A stretch of 64,000 bases of DNA from assembly GCF_937951745.1 (NCBI RefSeq), contig NZ_CALFBQ010000049.1, positions 22,096 through 86,095 of the forward strand, written 5' to 3'. Source of the stretch: an uncultured Chloroflexus sp. (GTDB lineage: Bacteria > Chloroflexota > Chloroflexia > Chloroflexales > Chloroflexaceae). Under the pieces are notes generated by a model. It saw nothing but the letters and a program-made list of their open reading frames with translations. It was not told the origin of the DNA and made no database searches. Both the position numbers and the translations under genes were made by a program. Positions within the stretch are counted from its first letter, which is position 1. Each line of letters opens with the position of its first letter. Shown here piece after piece: positions 55,553 to 64,000 of the stretch.

Positions 55553-56738
55553 CACTGCGAGCTTTGGCTGCCGCCCACCATGCGATCATCTCGTCGAGCG
55601 TGCAATCGCGCAGCGCCCGTCCATGTTCAACAGCCATCTGCTCGACCACTTGGAAGCGGCGTTTGTAGCGGAGATTGGCTTCCCGCAACGCGGTCTCAGC
55701 GTCAATATGCAACCAATGGGCCAGCGTGGCAATGGCAAACAACAAATCGCCAATTTCGGCCATCTGCGCGGTGGAATTGCTCGCAGCGCGCACTTCGGCC
55801 AACTCCTCTTCGACCTTGGCCCATACCTGTTCGATGGTGGCCCACGTAAAACCGGCTCGAATCGATTTCCGTGCCAATGCTTGGGCGGCAGCCAAGGCCG
55901 GCAAAGCTGCCGGCACACCATCGAGCGCGCTAGACCGCGTTTTGCCTTTGGCTGCCAGCTCTTGGGCCTTGAGCGCTTCCCAATTTCGCAACACCTGCCC
56001 GGGATCGGCGACAGCGGTTGTACCGAAAACGTGGGGATGGCGGAAGACGAGCTTATCAGCCACGTGCTGTACCACATCTTCAAGCGAAAAATGACCAGCT
56101 TGGCGCGCCATCTCACTATGCACAGCGACTTGCAACAAGACATCGCCTAACTCTTCGCGTAGCAAGGCCATATCGCCGGCATCGAGCGCCTCCAGCGCCT
56201 CGTAAACCTCTTCGAGCAAGGCGCTGCGCAAGGTCTGATGGGTTTGGCGCACATCCCACGGGCAACCGTCGGGGCCAAGCAAGCGTGTGATCACCCAACG
56301 CAGGCGATCAATCCCGCGCCGGTCATCCTCTAGCGCGAGAGCCGGCACAATCAGGGCTAGGGCTGAAGCTGCCGGCAAGACTGTTGTCGCTAACTCAGCC
56401 AATGCCAATGGTACTACGCGCTCATCTGGCGCTAGCATCAGCGTGAGCGAATGGTGCGGCGGATAGCGTTCAGCCAGTAGGGTCGCTAACGCCGGCAAAT
56501 CGAACGCGGCCACCTTTCCCCAAATGAGCGCCGAGACGTGAGTGGCTAACGGGTAAGGTAACCGCGGTGGCTGATAGACACCTATCCCCTGTTGTTCTAC
56601 CCACGGTACTACTGTGGTCGCCATTGGCGCTGCTATTGGTTGCAACAACTGCTCAACGGCCCACACCTGCATTGCCGCTGGGTCGATCAAGCCATGCGCC
56701 AGCGCCGCGTTCAGCAAGGCGGTCAACGTAGCACTCAT
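55542..56738 (-). CDS. mazG: MazG nucleotide pyrophosphohydrolase with remnant N-terminal domain
   Basis: The 398-residue protein has a first MazG helical unit (about 145-250) with E176, E177, E180 and E196-D199 as metal ligands, and a second, more degenerate unit (about 290-375). It hydrolyses NTPs such as dUTP or damaged nucleotides to NMP. The first 135 residues resemble only the end of the tetrapyrrole-methylase domain that is fused to MazG in Bacillus YabN ([21 protein letters not shown]), so a truncated fusion is likely. Its ATG overlaps the parvulin stop. Confidence 0.9.
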   Translation of the reverse strand: MSATLTALLNAALAHGLIDPAAMQVWAVEQLLQPIAAPMATTVVPWVEQQGIGVYQPPRLPYPLATHVSALIWGKVAAFDLPALATLLAERYPPHHSLTLMLAPDERVVPLALAELATTVLPAASALALIVPALALEDDRRGIDRLRWVITRLLGPDGCPWDVRQTHQTLRSALLEEVYEALEALDAGDMALLREELGDVLLQVAVHSEMARQAGHFSLEDVVQHVADKLVFRHPHVFGTTAVADPGQVLRNWEALKAQELAAKGKTRSSALDGVPAALPALAAAQALARKSIRAGFTWATIEQVWAKVEEELAEVRAASNSTAQMAEIGDLLFAIATLAHWLHIDAETALREANLRYKRRFQVVEQMAVEHGRALRDCTLDEMIAWWAAAKARSDGQ

Positions 56739-57643
56739 GGCGTCTCAGGGAACGGGATCGGCAGCGCATTGGGGTCAAAACCAGCGGCAATCTGCAACTC
56801 GCCGCTCTGCTCGGCTTGCCGGCGCAACTCTTCGTACCATGGCACAAAGGTCTCTTGATAGAACTGGCCGGCATTCTGGCGCGTGCGCAGGTGTTCAAAC
56901 GACTCGAACGGACGTTGTAGCTCGCGTTCGAGCACCTCGACGACATGAAAACCGAAGTCGGTTTGGACAATCTGCGGGGTATTGAGCGGGATGGTAAAGA
57001 TCGCTTCTTCAAACTGCGGCACAAAATCACCGCGGGTTGCCCACCCCAAATTGCCGCCATTGGCCGCCGAACCGGTATCGCGCGAACGGGTCGCCGCGAG
57101 CGTGGCAAAATCAGCGCCAGCCTGCAACTCGGCCAAAATCGCCTGCGCCATCGCTTCATCATTCACTAAAATATGGCGCACACGAGCCATATCAGCGCGG
57201 GTATTGCGTGCAATCACTTCAAATACGATCTGCTCACGTGCCAGCGTGCTGCGCAACTCGCTCACTTCAGCCGGCGCAGCATCGGCTGGTAAGCGTCTGA
57301 AAATGGTCTCGTCGAGCGCCGCCGGATCAACGCCGATGCCTTGCCGGCGAGCATAATTCAGCAGCAACTCGTTCTGGATCATCTGGTCAAAAATTTGCCG
57401 GCGGAGATCGTTTTCAACGACAATCTGCTCAATCTGCTCACGGGTCTGGCCAGCCGCTAGGGCATTCGCCACCCCATCGCCAATCGCGCGCTTGATTTCA
57501 GTATTCACATCAGCCACGGTATAAACCTGCGAACCCAGCCGAAACGCTACTGGCGAACCGGCATCTTCCCACTGGCGGCCATTCACTACGCTCTGGCAAC
57601 CTGCCAGCAGCAAGAGAGCAAACAACCATATCAGACGACGCAT
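56735..57643 (-). CDS. Parvulin-type peptidyl-prolyl isomerase lipoprotein
   Basis: The 302-residue precursor has a lipoprotein signal ending LLAGC with Cys16. A SurA_N-like helical domain (about 35-145) is followed by the parvulin domain (about 150-245; RVRHILVNDEAMAQAILAEL, DTGSAANGGNLGWATRGDFVPQFEEA). It would fold secreted proteins at the outer face of the membrane. The ATG has GGAG 11 bases upstream. It is the first gene of the parvulin-mazG-DUF951 run. Confidence 0.92.
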   Translation of the reverse strand: MRRLIWLFALLLLAGCQSVVNGRQWEDAGSPVAFRLGSQVYTVADVNTEIKRAIGDGVANALAAGQTREQIEQIVVENDLRRQIFDQMIQNELLLNYARRQGIGVDPAALDETIFRRLPADAAPAEVSELRSTLAREQIVFEVIARNTRADMARVRHILVNDEAMAQAILAELQAGADFATLAATRSRDTGSAANGGNLGWATRGDFVPQFEEAIFTIPLNTPQIVQTDFGFHVVEVLERELQRPFESFEHLRTRQNAGQFYQETFVPWYEELRRQAEQSGELQIAAGFDPNALPIPFPETP

Positions 57644-57668
57644 TATCTTATTCTCCGCATATCAAACC

Positions 57669-57735
57669 GGTACGGGCACAGCAATGCTGTGCCCATCCTT
57701 CCCATCTCGGTACGGGCACAGCAGTACTGTGGCCC
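57669..57735. repeat. Two copies of a GGTACGGGCACAGCA hairpin unit
   Basis: The unit CGGTACGGGCACAGCA is found at 57668-57683 and 57708-57723, each followed by a complementary CTGTG-containing segment. The first copy is a near-perfect palindrome with ten-bp arms (GGGCACAGCA-A-TGCTGTGCCC, 57674-57694). It lies between lepA and the parvulin gene and may act as terminator or repeat unit. Confidence 0.6.
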
Positions 57736-57759
57736 TTCATTCCGCCCCTTTATTCCACC

Positions 57760-59583
57760 CTACCGTTCCCGCTCATTCCCCGATTCATTCAGCGACAAGA
57801 TCGCCATAAACGCCTCTTGCGGGATCTCGACGCTGCCGACCATCTTCATGCGCTTTTTGCCCTCTTTTTGCTTTTCGAGCAGTTTGCGCTTGCGTGTCAC
57901 GTCACCGCCGTAACATTTAGCCAAGACATCTTTCCGCATCGCGCGGATGGTCTCGCGGGCAATGATTTTCGAACCGATCGCCGCCTGAATCGGCACTTCA
58001 AACATCTGACGCGGGATCAACTGGCGCAGCCGTTCAACCAGATCGCGCCCGCGCTGATAGGCAAAATCGCGATGCACGATCAGCGACAGCGCATCGACTG
58101 GCTGGCCATTGACCAAGATATCGAGCTTGACCAGATCGGCCTCTTGGTAGCCGGCTAGATGGTAATCAAGCGAAGCATACCCTTGCGTGCGGCTCTTGAG
58201 TTGATCGTAGAAATCGATCACAATCTCGGCCAACGGCATGCGATATTTCAAAAGCACCCGCGTCGGGTCGAGATAATCCATGCTGAGGAAGACGCCGCGG
58301 CGGGTCGTCACCAGATCCATAATCGTGCCGATGTAGCGCACCGGCGCGATCACGCTAATCTCAACCACCGGCTCTTCAATCGCCTCGATCCGCGACAGAT
58401 CGGGCATCTCAGATGGGTTGGCGACCGTGACAATCTCGCCATCAGAAAGCAAGACCTGATACTCCACTGAGGGCGCGGTAATCAGCAGATCGAGCTTATA
58501 CTCGCGTTCCAGCCGCTCGCGGACAATCTCCATGTGGAGCAGGCCAAGGAAACCGCAACGAAAACCAAAGCCGAGTGCCGCCGAGCTTTCGGGTTGGAAC
58601 GAGAGCGCGGCATCGTTGAGTTTGAGCCGTTCGAGCGCCTCGCGCAACTCAGGGTAGGCGTTCGAGTCAATCGGGTACAAACCAGCGAAGACCATCGGCT
58701 TCGCCGGACGATAGCCGGGAAGCGGTTCGCTGGCCGGATTCTCAGCCAGCGTAATCGTATCGCCGACTTGACAATCGGCTACGCTCTTGAGGCCGGTCGC
58801 GATATAGCCGACTTCGCCAGCGACCAGCTCGTTCAGCGGCGTCATCGCCGGGCGGAAGATACCCAGTTCGAGCGTCTCGGCTTGGGCGCCAGTCCCCATA
58901 AATCGTACCCGATCACGGCTAGTAAAAACACCATCAACCACGCGGACATAAGCAATAACGCCTTTGTACGGATCGTAATGCGAGTCGAAAATGAGCGCGC
59001 GGGCTGGCAATTGACGCTGACCACGCGGCGGAGGGATACGCTTGACGATCGCTTCGAGAATCTCAGGTACCCCAATCCCCTCTTTGGCCGAAGCGAGGAT
59101 CGCCTCTTCGGCAGGGATACCAATCACCGACTCGATCTCTTGCGCTACCTCTTCGGGGTGGGCACCGGGGAGATCAATTTTGTTGACGACCGGAATGATC
59201 ACCAAATCGTTCTCCAGCGCCAGATAGGTATTGGCCAGTGTTTGTGCTTCGATACCCTGCGAAGCATCAACGACGAGCAATGCACCTTCACAAGCGGCCA
59301 GCGAACGATTTACCTCGTAACTAAAATCAACATGACCGGGTGTATCGATCAGGTTCAGTTGGTAAAGCTGACCATCGGCGGCACGGTATTCCATGCGCAC
59401 CGGCTTCAACTTGATCGTAATGCCCTTTTCACGCTCAAGATCAAGCGAGTCGAGCAATTGCTCGCGCTGCTCGCGTTCGGTAATCGTGCGCGTCAGCTCA
59501 AGCAGGCGGTCGCTCAACGTCGTCTTGCCATGATCAACGTGGGCAATAATACTGAAGTTACGGATGTGGAGTTGATCTGACAT
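57760..59583 (-). CDS. lepA: Elongation factor 4 (LepA)
   Basis: The 607-residue translational GTPase begins [23 protein letters not shown] and has the G1-G5 motifs ([16 protein letters not shown]), an EF-G-like III/V pair and the LepA C-terminal domain ending [19 protein letters not shown]. It back-translocates stalled ribosomes. It lacks EF-G domain IV as normal. The start has only a weak ribosome-binding site. Confidence 0.97.
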   Translation of the reverse strand: MSDQLHIRNFSIIAHVDHGKTTLSDRLLELTRTITEREQREQLLDSLDLEREKGITIKLKPVRMEYRAADGQLYQLNLIDTPGHVDFSYEVNRSLAACEGALLVVDASQGIEAQTLANTYLALENDLVIIPVVNKIDLPGAHPEEVAQEIESVIGIPAEEAILASAKEGIGVPEILEAIVKRIPPPRGQRQLPARALIFDSHYDPYKGVIAYVRVVDGVFTSRDRVRFMGTGAQAETLELGIFRPAMTPLNELVAGEVGYIATGLKSVADCQVGDTITLAENPASEPLPGYRPAKPMVFAGLYPIDSNAYPELREALERLKLNDAALSFQPESSAALGFGFRCGFLGLLHMEIVRERLEREYKLDLLITAPSVEYQVLLSDGEIVTVANPSEMPDLSRIEAIEEPVVEISVIAPVRYIGTIMDLVTTRRGVFLSMDYLDPTRVLLKYRMPLAEIVIDFYDQLKSRTQGYASLDYHLAGYQEADLVKLDILVNGQPVDALSLIVHRDFAYQRGRDLVERLRQLIPRQMFEVPIQAAIGSKIIARETIRAMRKDVLAKCYGGDVTRKRKLLEKQKEGKKRMKMVGSVEIPQEAFMAILSLNESGNERER

Positions 59584-59671
59584 GTATGCTTCAACCGGCG
59601 GCGAAACCGCATAGATTCCAATACATCTGCTAGGAAGTATACCATAGCCGCCGATCTGCCGCAGCGTGAGG

Positions 59672-60610
59672 TTACACTCCTACTACACAATTACGTCCTT
59701 GCCGCTTCGCGGCATACAGCGCTTGATCGGCCCGGTCAATCAAGCGTTCGATCAAGGTATCGGCTGGTTGGCGCTCAGTAACGCCGCCGCTGATCGTTAC
59801 CCTAATCTCACCCTTTTCGGTGTTTATGTACAGACCGGCAATCGCCATACGCAGACGTTCGGCTAACAGCAAGGCCGATGTCACATTCGTGTTTGGCAAG
59901 AGCAGGATAAACTCTTCACCGCCGAAGCGACCGATGCAATCAGCAGCACGGATCTGCCGCGCTACCGTTTGCGCCACTGCCCGCAAGACCTGATCGCCGA
60001 TCAGATGGCCGTAGCGATCGTTAACCTGCTTGAAGTGGTCAATATCGAACATACAGATTGCGAGGGGTTGATCGTACCGAATCGCAATCGCCAATTCGTG
60101 CGTCGCCAGTTCGTAGAAGTGGCTACGATTGTACACCCCGGTGAGCCAATCGATGCGCGCCAGAGCGGCTTCACGGGCTAGCGCTTGCTGCAACTCGTGA
60201 TTAGCCATCTCGAGTGCAGCCCGAGCTTGCGCGAGCGCTAGATGGGTACGTACCCGCGCCAGCACCTCTGCCGGCTGGAACGGCTTAGTGACGTAATCAA
60301 CCCCGCCACATTCAAATGCACGCACTTTGTCATCGGTATCGTCAAGTGCGCTGACAAAAATAACCGGTATGTGACTGGTTTCCGGATCGGCTTTCAACTC
60401 TTGACAAACAGCATAGCCATCAATATCCGGCATACGAATGTCGAGCAAGATCAGATCGGGGCGAATAGTCCGAGCAGCAGCTAACGCGACCGTGCCTTGG
60501 GTCACCGGACGAACGTCATAGCCCTGACCGGCGAGTAATTGGGTCAGTAAGAGCAGGTTAACCGGAGTATCATCAACGATGAGGATGACTGGTGAATGAT
60601 GATTTGACAT
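59672..60610 (-). CDS. Response regulator with diguanylate cyclase (GGDEF) domain
   Basis: The 312-residue PleD-like protein has an intact receiver (phospho-acceptor Asp57 in LLDIRMP, acidic pair in IVDDTP, Lys in VTKPF), a coiled linker, and a GGDEF domain with active GGEEF (230-234) and the I-site RAAD (221-224) five residues before it. It should make cyclic di-GMP upon phosphorylation and be inhibited by its product. The hybrid kinase gene 60 bases upstream on the same strand is its likely kinase. Confidence 0.94.
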   Translation of the reverse strand: MSNHHSPVILIVDDTPVNLLLLTQLLAGQGYDVRPVTQGTVALAAARTIRPDLILLDIRMPDIDGYAVCQELKADPETSHIPVIFVSALDDTDDKVRAFECGGVDYVTKPFQPAEVLARVRTHLALAQARAALEMANHELQQALAREAALARIDWLTGVYNRSHFYELATHELAIAIRYDQPLAICMFDIDHFKQVNDRYGHLIGDQVLRAVAQTVARQIRAADCIGRFGGEEFILLLPNTNVTSALLLAERLRMAIAGLYINTEKGEIRVTISGGVTERQPADTLIERLIDRADQALYAAKRQGRNCVVGV

Positions 60611-60671
60611 GTGCTTGACCGGTGTTATCTATAGGCAGCATATACAGCCCTACCATCTATCTGTCTTACAA

Positions 60672-63530
60672 CTATACCGTATGGCTTGTAGACTGAGAAG
60701 TAGTTATTGTTTCAAGCCAATGAATCACTGCTTGATAGTCAAATGTTTCAATCCATTGACGTAACTGATGTGCATCCTCAGGTCGATCAGTTTCGATTTG
60801 GGCAACCAATGCCTGCAAGCGACGAATGTTAGCTTCACCAGCTGCCTGCGACAGTGCCTGACACCACTCAGGATGGTAGCCTTGTTCAGTGATGGCTGGG
60901 ATGGCAGGGGTGGCTGTTTCTGCATATTCAAACTGGACGTGCAAGTACCGCTCGATTAATTGAACGACATCGTGCTCACGAAAGGGCTTCGCAATAAAAT
61001 CGTCGCAACCGGCCTCACGAATCTGCGATAGCGTATCCCCAAATACATGGGCTGATAGCGCAATCACAACTGGACGGTGCAACCCCGGATCCTGAGCACA
61101 TATGTCGCGGATCTGACGCGCTACCGTCAGTCCATCGATCCGTGGCATCCGCATATCAAGCCAAACCATATGTGGTTGCCAACTGCGCCATACATCTAAT
61201 GCTGCTTGACCATCGGCAACCGATTGCACCACGAAACCCAGTCGGTGCAGCAGTGTAATCAGAAGCAAGGCGCTGGCCGGTTGATCATCGGCTACCAACA
61301 TACGGTAGAGCGGCTGATCAACTTTCAGCCGTACTACCCGAGGAGCTGACGATTTTTCAGGCAGTGTCAATGGTGAGGTAGTTGGTGTTCGAAGGGGTAG
61401 TGCTAAGGTAAAACGCGCTCCATGCCCTATCCCCTCACTATATACGGTCAGATCACCGCCAATTAAACGGGCCAATTCATAACTAATGCTCAATCCAAGC
61501 CCTACCCCAGTGGCAGTAGCATTCTGTACCGTATGTTGACCTTGAAAGAATGGTCGGAAGAGCTGCGACTGCTCTAACGGAGAGATACCAACCCCTGTAT
61601 CTTCCACAATAAACAACACCCGTTTGGCCGATTCTAACTCAACGCGCAACTGCACCATTCCGTGTTCAGTAAACTTTATTGCATTCCCTAATAAATTGAT
61701 CAAAATCTGGCGCACTTTAGCTTCATCACTCACAATCACCGACGGAATCTCAGCCGCGCAGGTAGCGGTAAATTGCAATTGTTTCGCTTCAGTCTGGGGA
61801 CGAAATAACACTTGGAGATCGACAACGAGTTGCCGGACATCAAGCGGCGCTGCGTTATACACGTAACGACCGGCTTCGATTTTAGCTAGATCAAGCACTT
61901 CATTAATAAGTTTGAGTAGATGCTCGCCACTACGATTAATGATTTCAAGATACTCTCGTTGGGTTGTGGTTAATGTATCATCACGGCTCAATAATTGGGC
62001 AAAGCCTAACACTGCGTGGAGTGGGGTACGCAATTCATGGCTCATATTGGCAAGAAAGGCGCTCTTGGCCCGATTTGCCGCCTCGGCTTGCTGGCGAGCC
62101 AGTCGTAGCTCAATTTCGGCTTGCTTGCGTGCAGCAATGTCACGCGCTACCCCAAGCACTACCAGACGATCTTGTTCGTCACGTACAAACGAGGTAATAA
62201 TCTCAGCATGGACCACGTGACCATCGCGATGCACCACATCAATCTCAGCAATCCACGGCGGCGCAGTAACAAGATCGCCGTCCCAATGGTGTAACATGTA
62301 ACGCAGCGCTGATTGTACCTGCTGCGCCGATTCAGGGGTGAGAACATCGGACAACGACAACTGCAACGCTTCTGCTGCCGAGTAGCCGATCAGTTTCTCA
62401 ACCGAAGGACTGAAAAACGTAAACCGAACCGTTTGTGTATCAAGCAAACAGATGACATCAGTCGTATTTTCTGCTATTAGACGATAGCGAGCATCACTAC
62501 GCCGCAACGCTTCTTCGATTTGCTTTCGTTCAGTAATGTCATGGACAATGCTAATTGCATGCGGCACGCCACGGATCATCACCATTTGCGAAGAGAGCAG
62601 ACAGGTGCGTAATTCACCATTACGTCGGCGAAATTGAAATTCTACGCCGGCGCAATACCCGTCACGCCATATTAACTCAGCCCACTTGCGCCGATCCTCC
62701 GGCGAATGCCAGATATGAAGTGTTACCCCGTCTTTCCCCAACGCCTCTTCTGCCGTATAACCGCTGATCCGTGTGAAGCCGTGATTGACCTTCACAAACG
62801 CGCCATCGGTTAGCCGCGACAGCAATACCGCATCTGGTTGCGCGGCAAAGACCTGTTCCAATTGTTGCAACGCCTCGCGTTGCTCAATGACCAGCTCACG
62901 ATTAACCAACAAGATCAGGCCAAACGTCCAGAGGGTAGTTGTCGCTATTGAGAAGAGATAGGTAGCGGTTTGCCATGACGGCGAGACAACCAACCAATTA
63001 ACGTCGGTAGCCGAGGCGATGCCACGCAGCGCAAAAAATACCCCGTTGGCAAAGAACACGATCGCAAGAAATAACCCTATCGAATCCATATCAGGGCGCG
63101 ATGCGCGCCAAAAGCGCAATCCGCTCAAGACAGAGCAGAGTGCAATCACCACGGAAAAGAGGATCCGCCGTAACGGCGGCGTATCACCGGTGAACGCCAG
63201 CAGAAGGTTAGCGATTAGGATGAGCAGCCAGATCAGTAGCAAGCGGCTCAAATGGCCGCGATCGCCGAAAAATCGCTCGACACCGTGGTAGAGCAAGAGC
63301 ATGCCGCCACCAACCAGCGTATTGCTCACCGCGTGCCACACGAGCGGCACTTCGGCAACATCGCGCAAGGTGGTGATGAGCAAGCCAAACGCTAACACAC
63401 CCATACCCGCTGCCCACCACACTAGCCCGGCCCGTCCGCGATTGGCCAGCGCCAAGCCGATCAAGGCGGCGCATTGCAAGACGCTGGCAAGGCTGAGGGC
63501 GATGGATAGAGTTAATAGATCAACGGTCAT
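60672..63530 (-). CDS. Hybrid sensor histidine kinase with 7-TM input and two PAS domains
   Basis: The 952-residue protein has about seven N-terminal membrane helices (about 8-215), two PAS domains (about 225-345 and 355-475), the histidine kinase core with His498 (ANMSHELRTPLH), G-box DTGVGIS and GVGLGLSI, and a C-terminal receiver (about 740-860) with Asp792 (WLDMRMP). A final helical part (about 870-952) may be a degenerate HPt. The membrane part may sense a membrane or small-molecule signal. It likely relays to the GGDEF regulator downstream. The ATG at 63530 has AGGAG four to five bases upstream. Confidence 0.92.
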   Translation of the reverse strand: MTVDLLTLSIALSLASVLQCAALIGLALANRGRAGLVWWAAGMGVLAFGLLITTLRDVAEVPLVWHAVSNTLVGGGMLLLYHGVERFFGDRGHLSRLLLIWLLILIANLLLAFTGDTPPLRRILFSVVIALCSVLSGLRFWRASRPDMDSIGLFLAIVFFANGVFFALRGIASATDVNWLVVSPSWQTATYLFSIATTTLWTFGLILLVNRELVIEQREALQQLEQVFAAQPDAVLLSRLTDGAFVKVNHGFTRISGYTAEEALGKDGVTLHIWHSPEDRRKWAELIWRDGYCAGVEFQFRRRNGELRTCLLSSQMVMIRGVPHAISIVHDITERKQIEEALRRSDARYRLIAENTTDVICLLDTQTVRFTFFSPSVEKLIGYSAAEALQLSLSDVLTPESAQQVQSALRYMLHHWDGDLVTAPPWIAEIDVVHRDGHVVHAEIITSFVRDEQDRLVVLGVARDIAARKQAEIELRLARQQAEAANRAKSAFLANMSHELRTPLHAVLGFAQLLSRDDTLTTTQREYLEIINRSGEHLLKLINEVLDLAKIEAGRYVYNAAPLDVRQLVVDLQVLFRPQTEAKQLQFTATCAAEIPSVIVSDEAKVRQILINLLGNAIKFTEHGMVQLRVELESAKRVLFIVEDTGVGISPLEQSQLFRPFFQGQHTVQNATATGVGLGLSISYELARLIGGDLTVYSEGIGHGARFTLALPLRTPTTSPLTLPEKSSAPRVVRLKVDQPLYRMLVADDQPASALLLITLLHRLGFVVQSVADGQAALDVWRSWQPHMVWLDMRMPRIDGLTVARQIRDICAQDPGLHRPVVIALSAHVFGDTLSQIREAGCDDFIAKPFREHDVVQLIERYLHVQFEYAETATPAIPAITEQGYHPEWCQALSQAAGEANIRRLQALVAQIETDRPEDAHQLRQWIETFDYQAVIHWLETITTSQSTSHTV

Positions 63531-64000
63531 AATGCTCCTATACCAACCGCTATTGTCAATCATAGACATTGTAGCGTGAATAGTCCGAGTTTACCCGTAT
63601 TGAGATGAATTGCAGAACTATCGAGGACATTTATTGAGGAGTTGCTACCCGCTCGCACACCTTTCACGCCGTGATCAGAGCACAAAAACCTCTCTTGTGT
63701 GCTATCTTCCTCCCCTCTGCCTCTTTCCCCGATTATGAGAAAAGGTGCGTTCATGTTCCTTTATGCATGCGCTTACGCCCTTGTTGTTCCAATCCGTTAG
63801 CGGCACCCCAATCGGGAGAACACCAATGTGCGATCGTGCAATTACCAACTAGAAAGCGCAAAATTTTTGTATCGATTCAATGCATCATTTATAAGCAATG
63901 GGTTAAGATTATGTATGTGATTTGTATAAGTTAAACTTCTTATTTGAGTTCTAATTTTCACATTTTACAATTCATTAACCATTAAAAACATTGTTGTCAA
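63531..64000. other. Terminal intergenic stretch, AT-rich at the end
   Basis: No supported gene lies in these 470 bases. The last 150 bases are strongly AT-rich compared with the rest of the window. It may hold promoter DNA for a gene beyond the window. Confidence 0.5.

Noticed and set aside
58534..59580. A 348-codon open frame opposite lepA
   Set aside because: Entirely antisense to lepA, no ribosome-binding site, no recognisable domain.

Overview
The window looks like a chromosomal segment of a filamentous anoxygenic phototroph of the Chloroflexus type (Chloroflexota). Evidence: moderately high GC coding DNA, subtilase and lipoproteins with proline/threonine-rich linkers, a secreted two-module protein of a kind I associate with Chloroflexota, a form II CO-dehydrogenase-like coxG-coxS-coxL-coxM operon, and intergenic elements rich in CGCAAAGGCGC. 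The genus is an inference from gene content; no rRNA gene is present. I see no prophage, integrase, intact transposase or CRISPR array.

Layout. 1-3.5 kb: the 3' part of a secreted subtilase and a small kinase-like protein. 3.5-7.6 kb (minus): dnaN, a response regulator with a degenerate receiver, and a beta-propeller lipoprotein. 7.7-10.4 kb (plus): a pterin operon (double-domain PTPS, folE, short-chain dehydrogenase). 10.5-12.9 kb (minus): an ArsR regulator, a small helical protein and a CHAT-domain protease in one operon. 13.1-25.5 kb (minus): a long sulfur locus, in transcription order sufR, sufC, sufD, sufS, sufU, sufB, Rieske ferredoxin, double rhodanese, a second SufU-like scaffold, cysM, a JAMM protease, a ThiS/CysO-like sulfur carrier and an E1/rhodanese activator. 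25.5-31.4 kb: a DUF4177-like protein, a single-ring Clp-type AAA+ unfoldase, a TPR/B-box membrane protein, a methyltransferase, a glycosyltransferase, tRNA-Cys and a YbaK-type deacylase. 31.4-35.4 kb: a histidine kinase and metX/metY under a SAM-I riboswitch with terminator. 35.4-40.6 kb: the coxGSLM operon. 40.8-46.2 kb: a decayed small membrane protein, the secreted two-module protein and a phosphonate/phosphite-type ABC transporter (phnD, phnC, two phnE). 46.2-52.9 kb: metG, a double-SH3 membrane protein, an exonuclease-WYL fusion, the primary-type sigma factor and an EamA transporter. 53-59.6 kb (minus): a stomatin/NfeD pair, DUF951, mazG, a parvulin lipoprotein and lepA. 59.7-63.5 kb (minus): a GGDEF response regulator and a hybrid histidine kinase.

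The most coherent system is the sulfur locus. The Suf proteins build Fe-S clusters from cysteine sulfur, while the CysM, JAMM, CysO-like and MoeZ-like proteins match the protein-thiocarboxylate route to cysteine known from Mycobacterium. Here they sit head to tail with the Suf genes, with a SufR-type Fe-S sensor first in the run. The carrier protein ends in extra residues after its di-glycine, so the JAMM protease may have to trim it before activation. Other candidates for new biology are the ArsR/CHAT operon, the exonuclease-WYL fusion, the half-size Clp ATPase with an IGF loop, the PTPS fusion in which only one half keeps the catalytic cysteine, and a family of intergenic elements with inverted-repeat ends.
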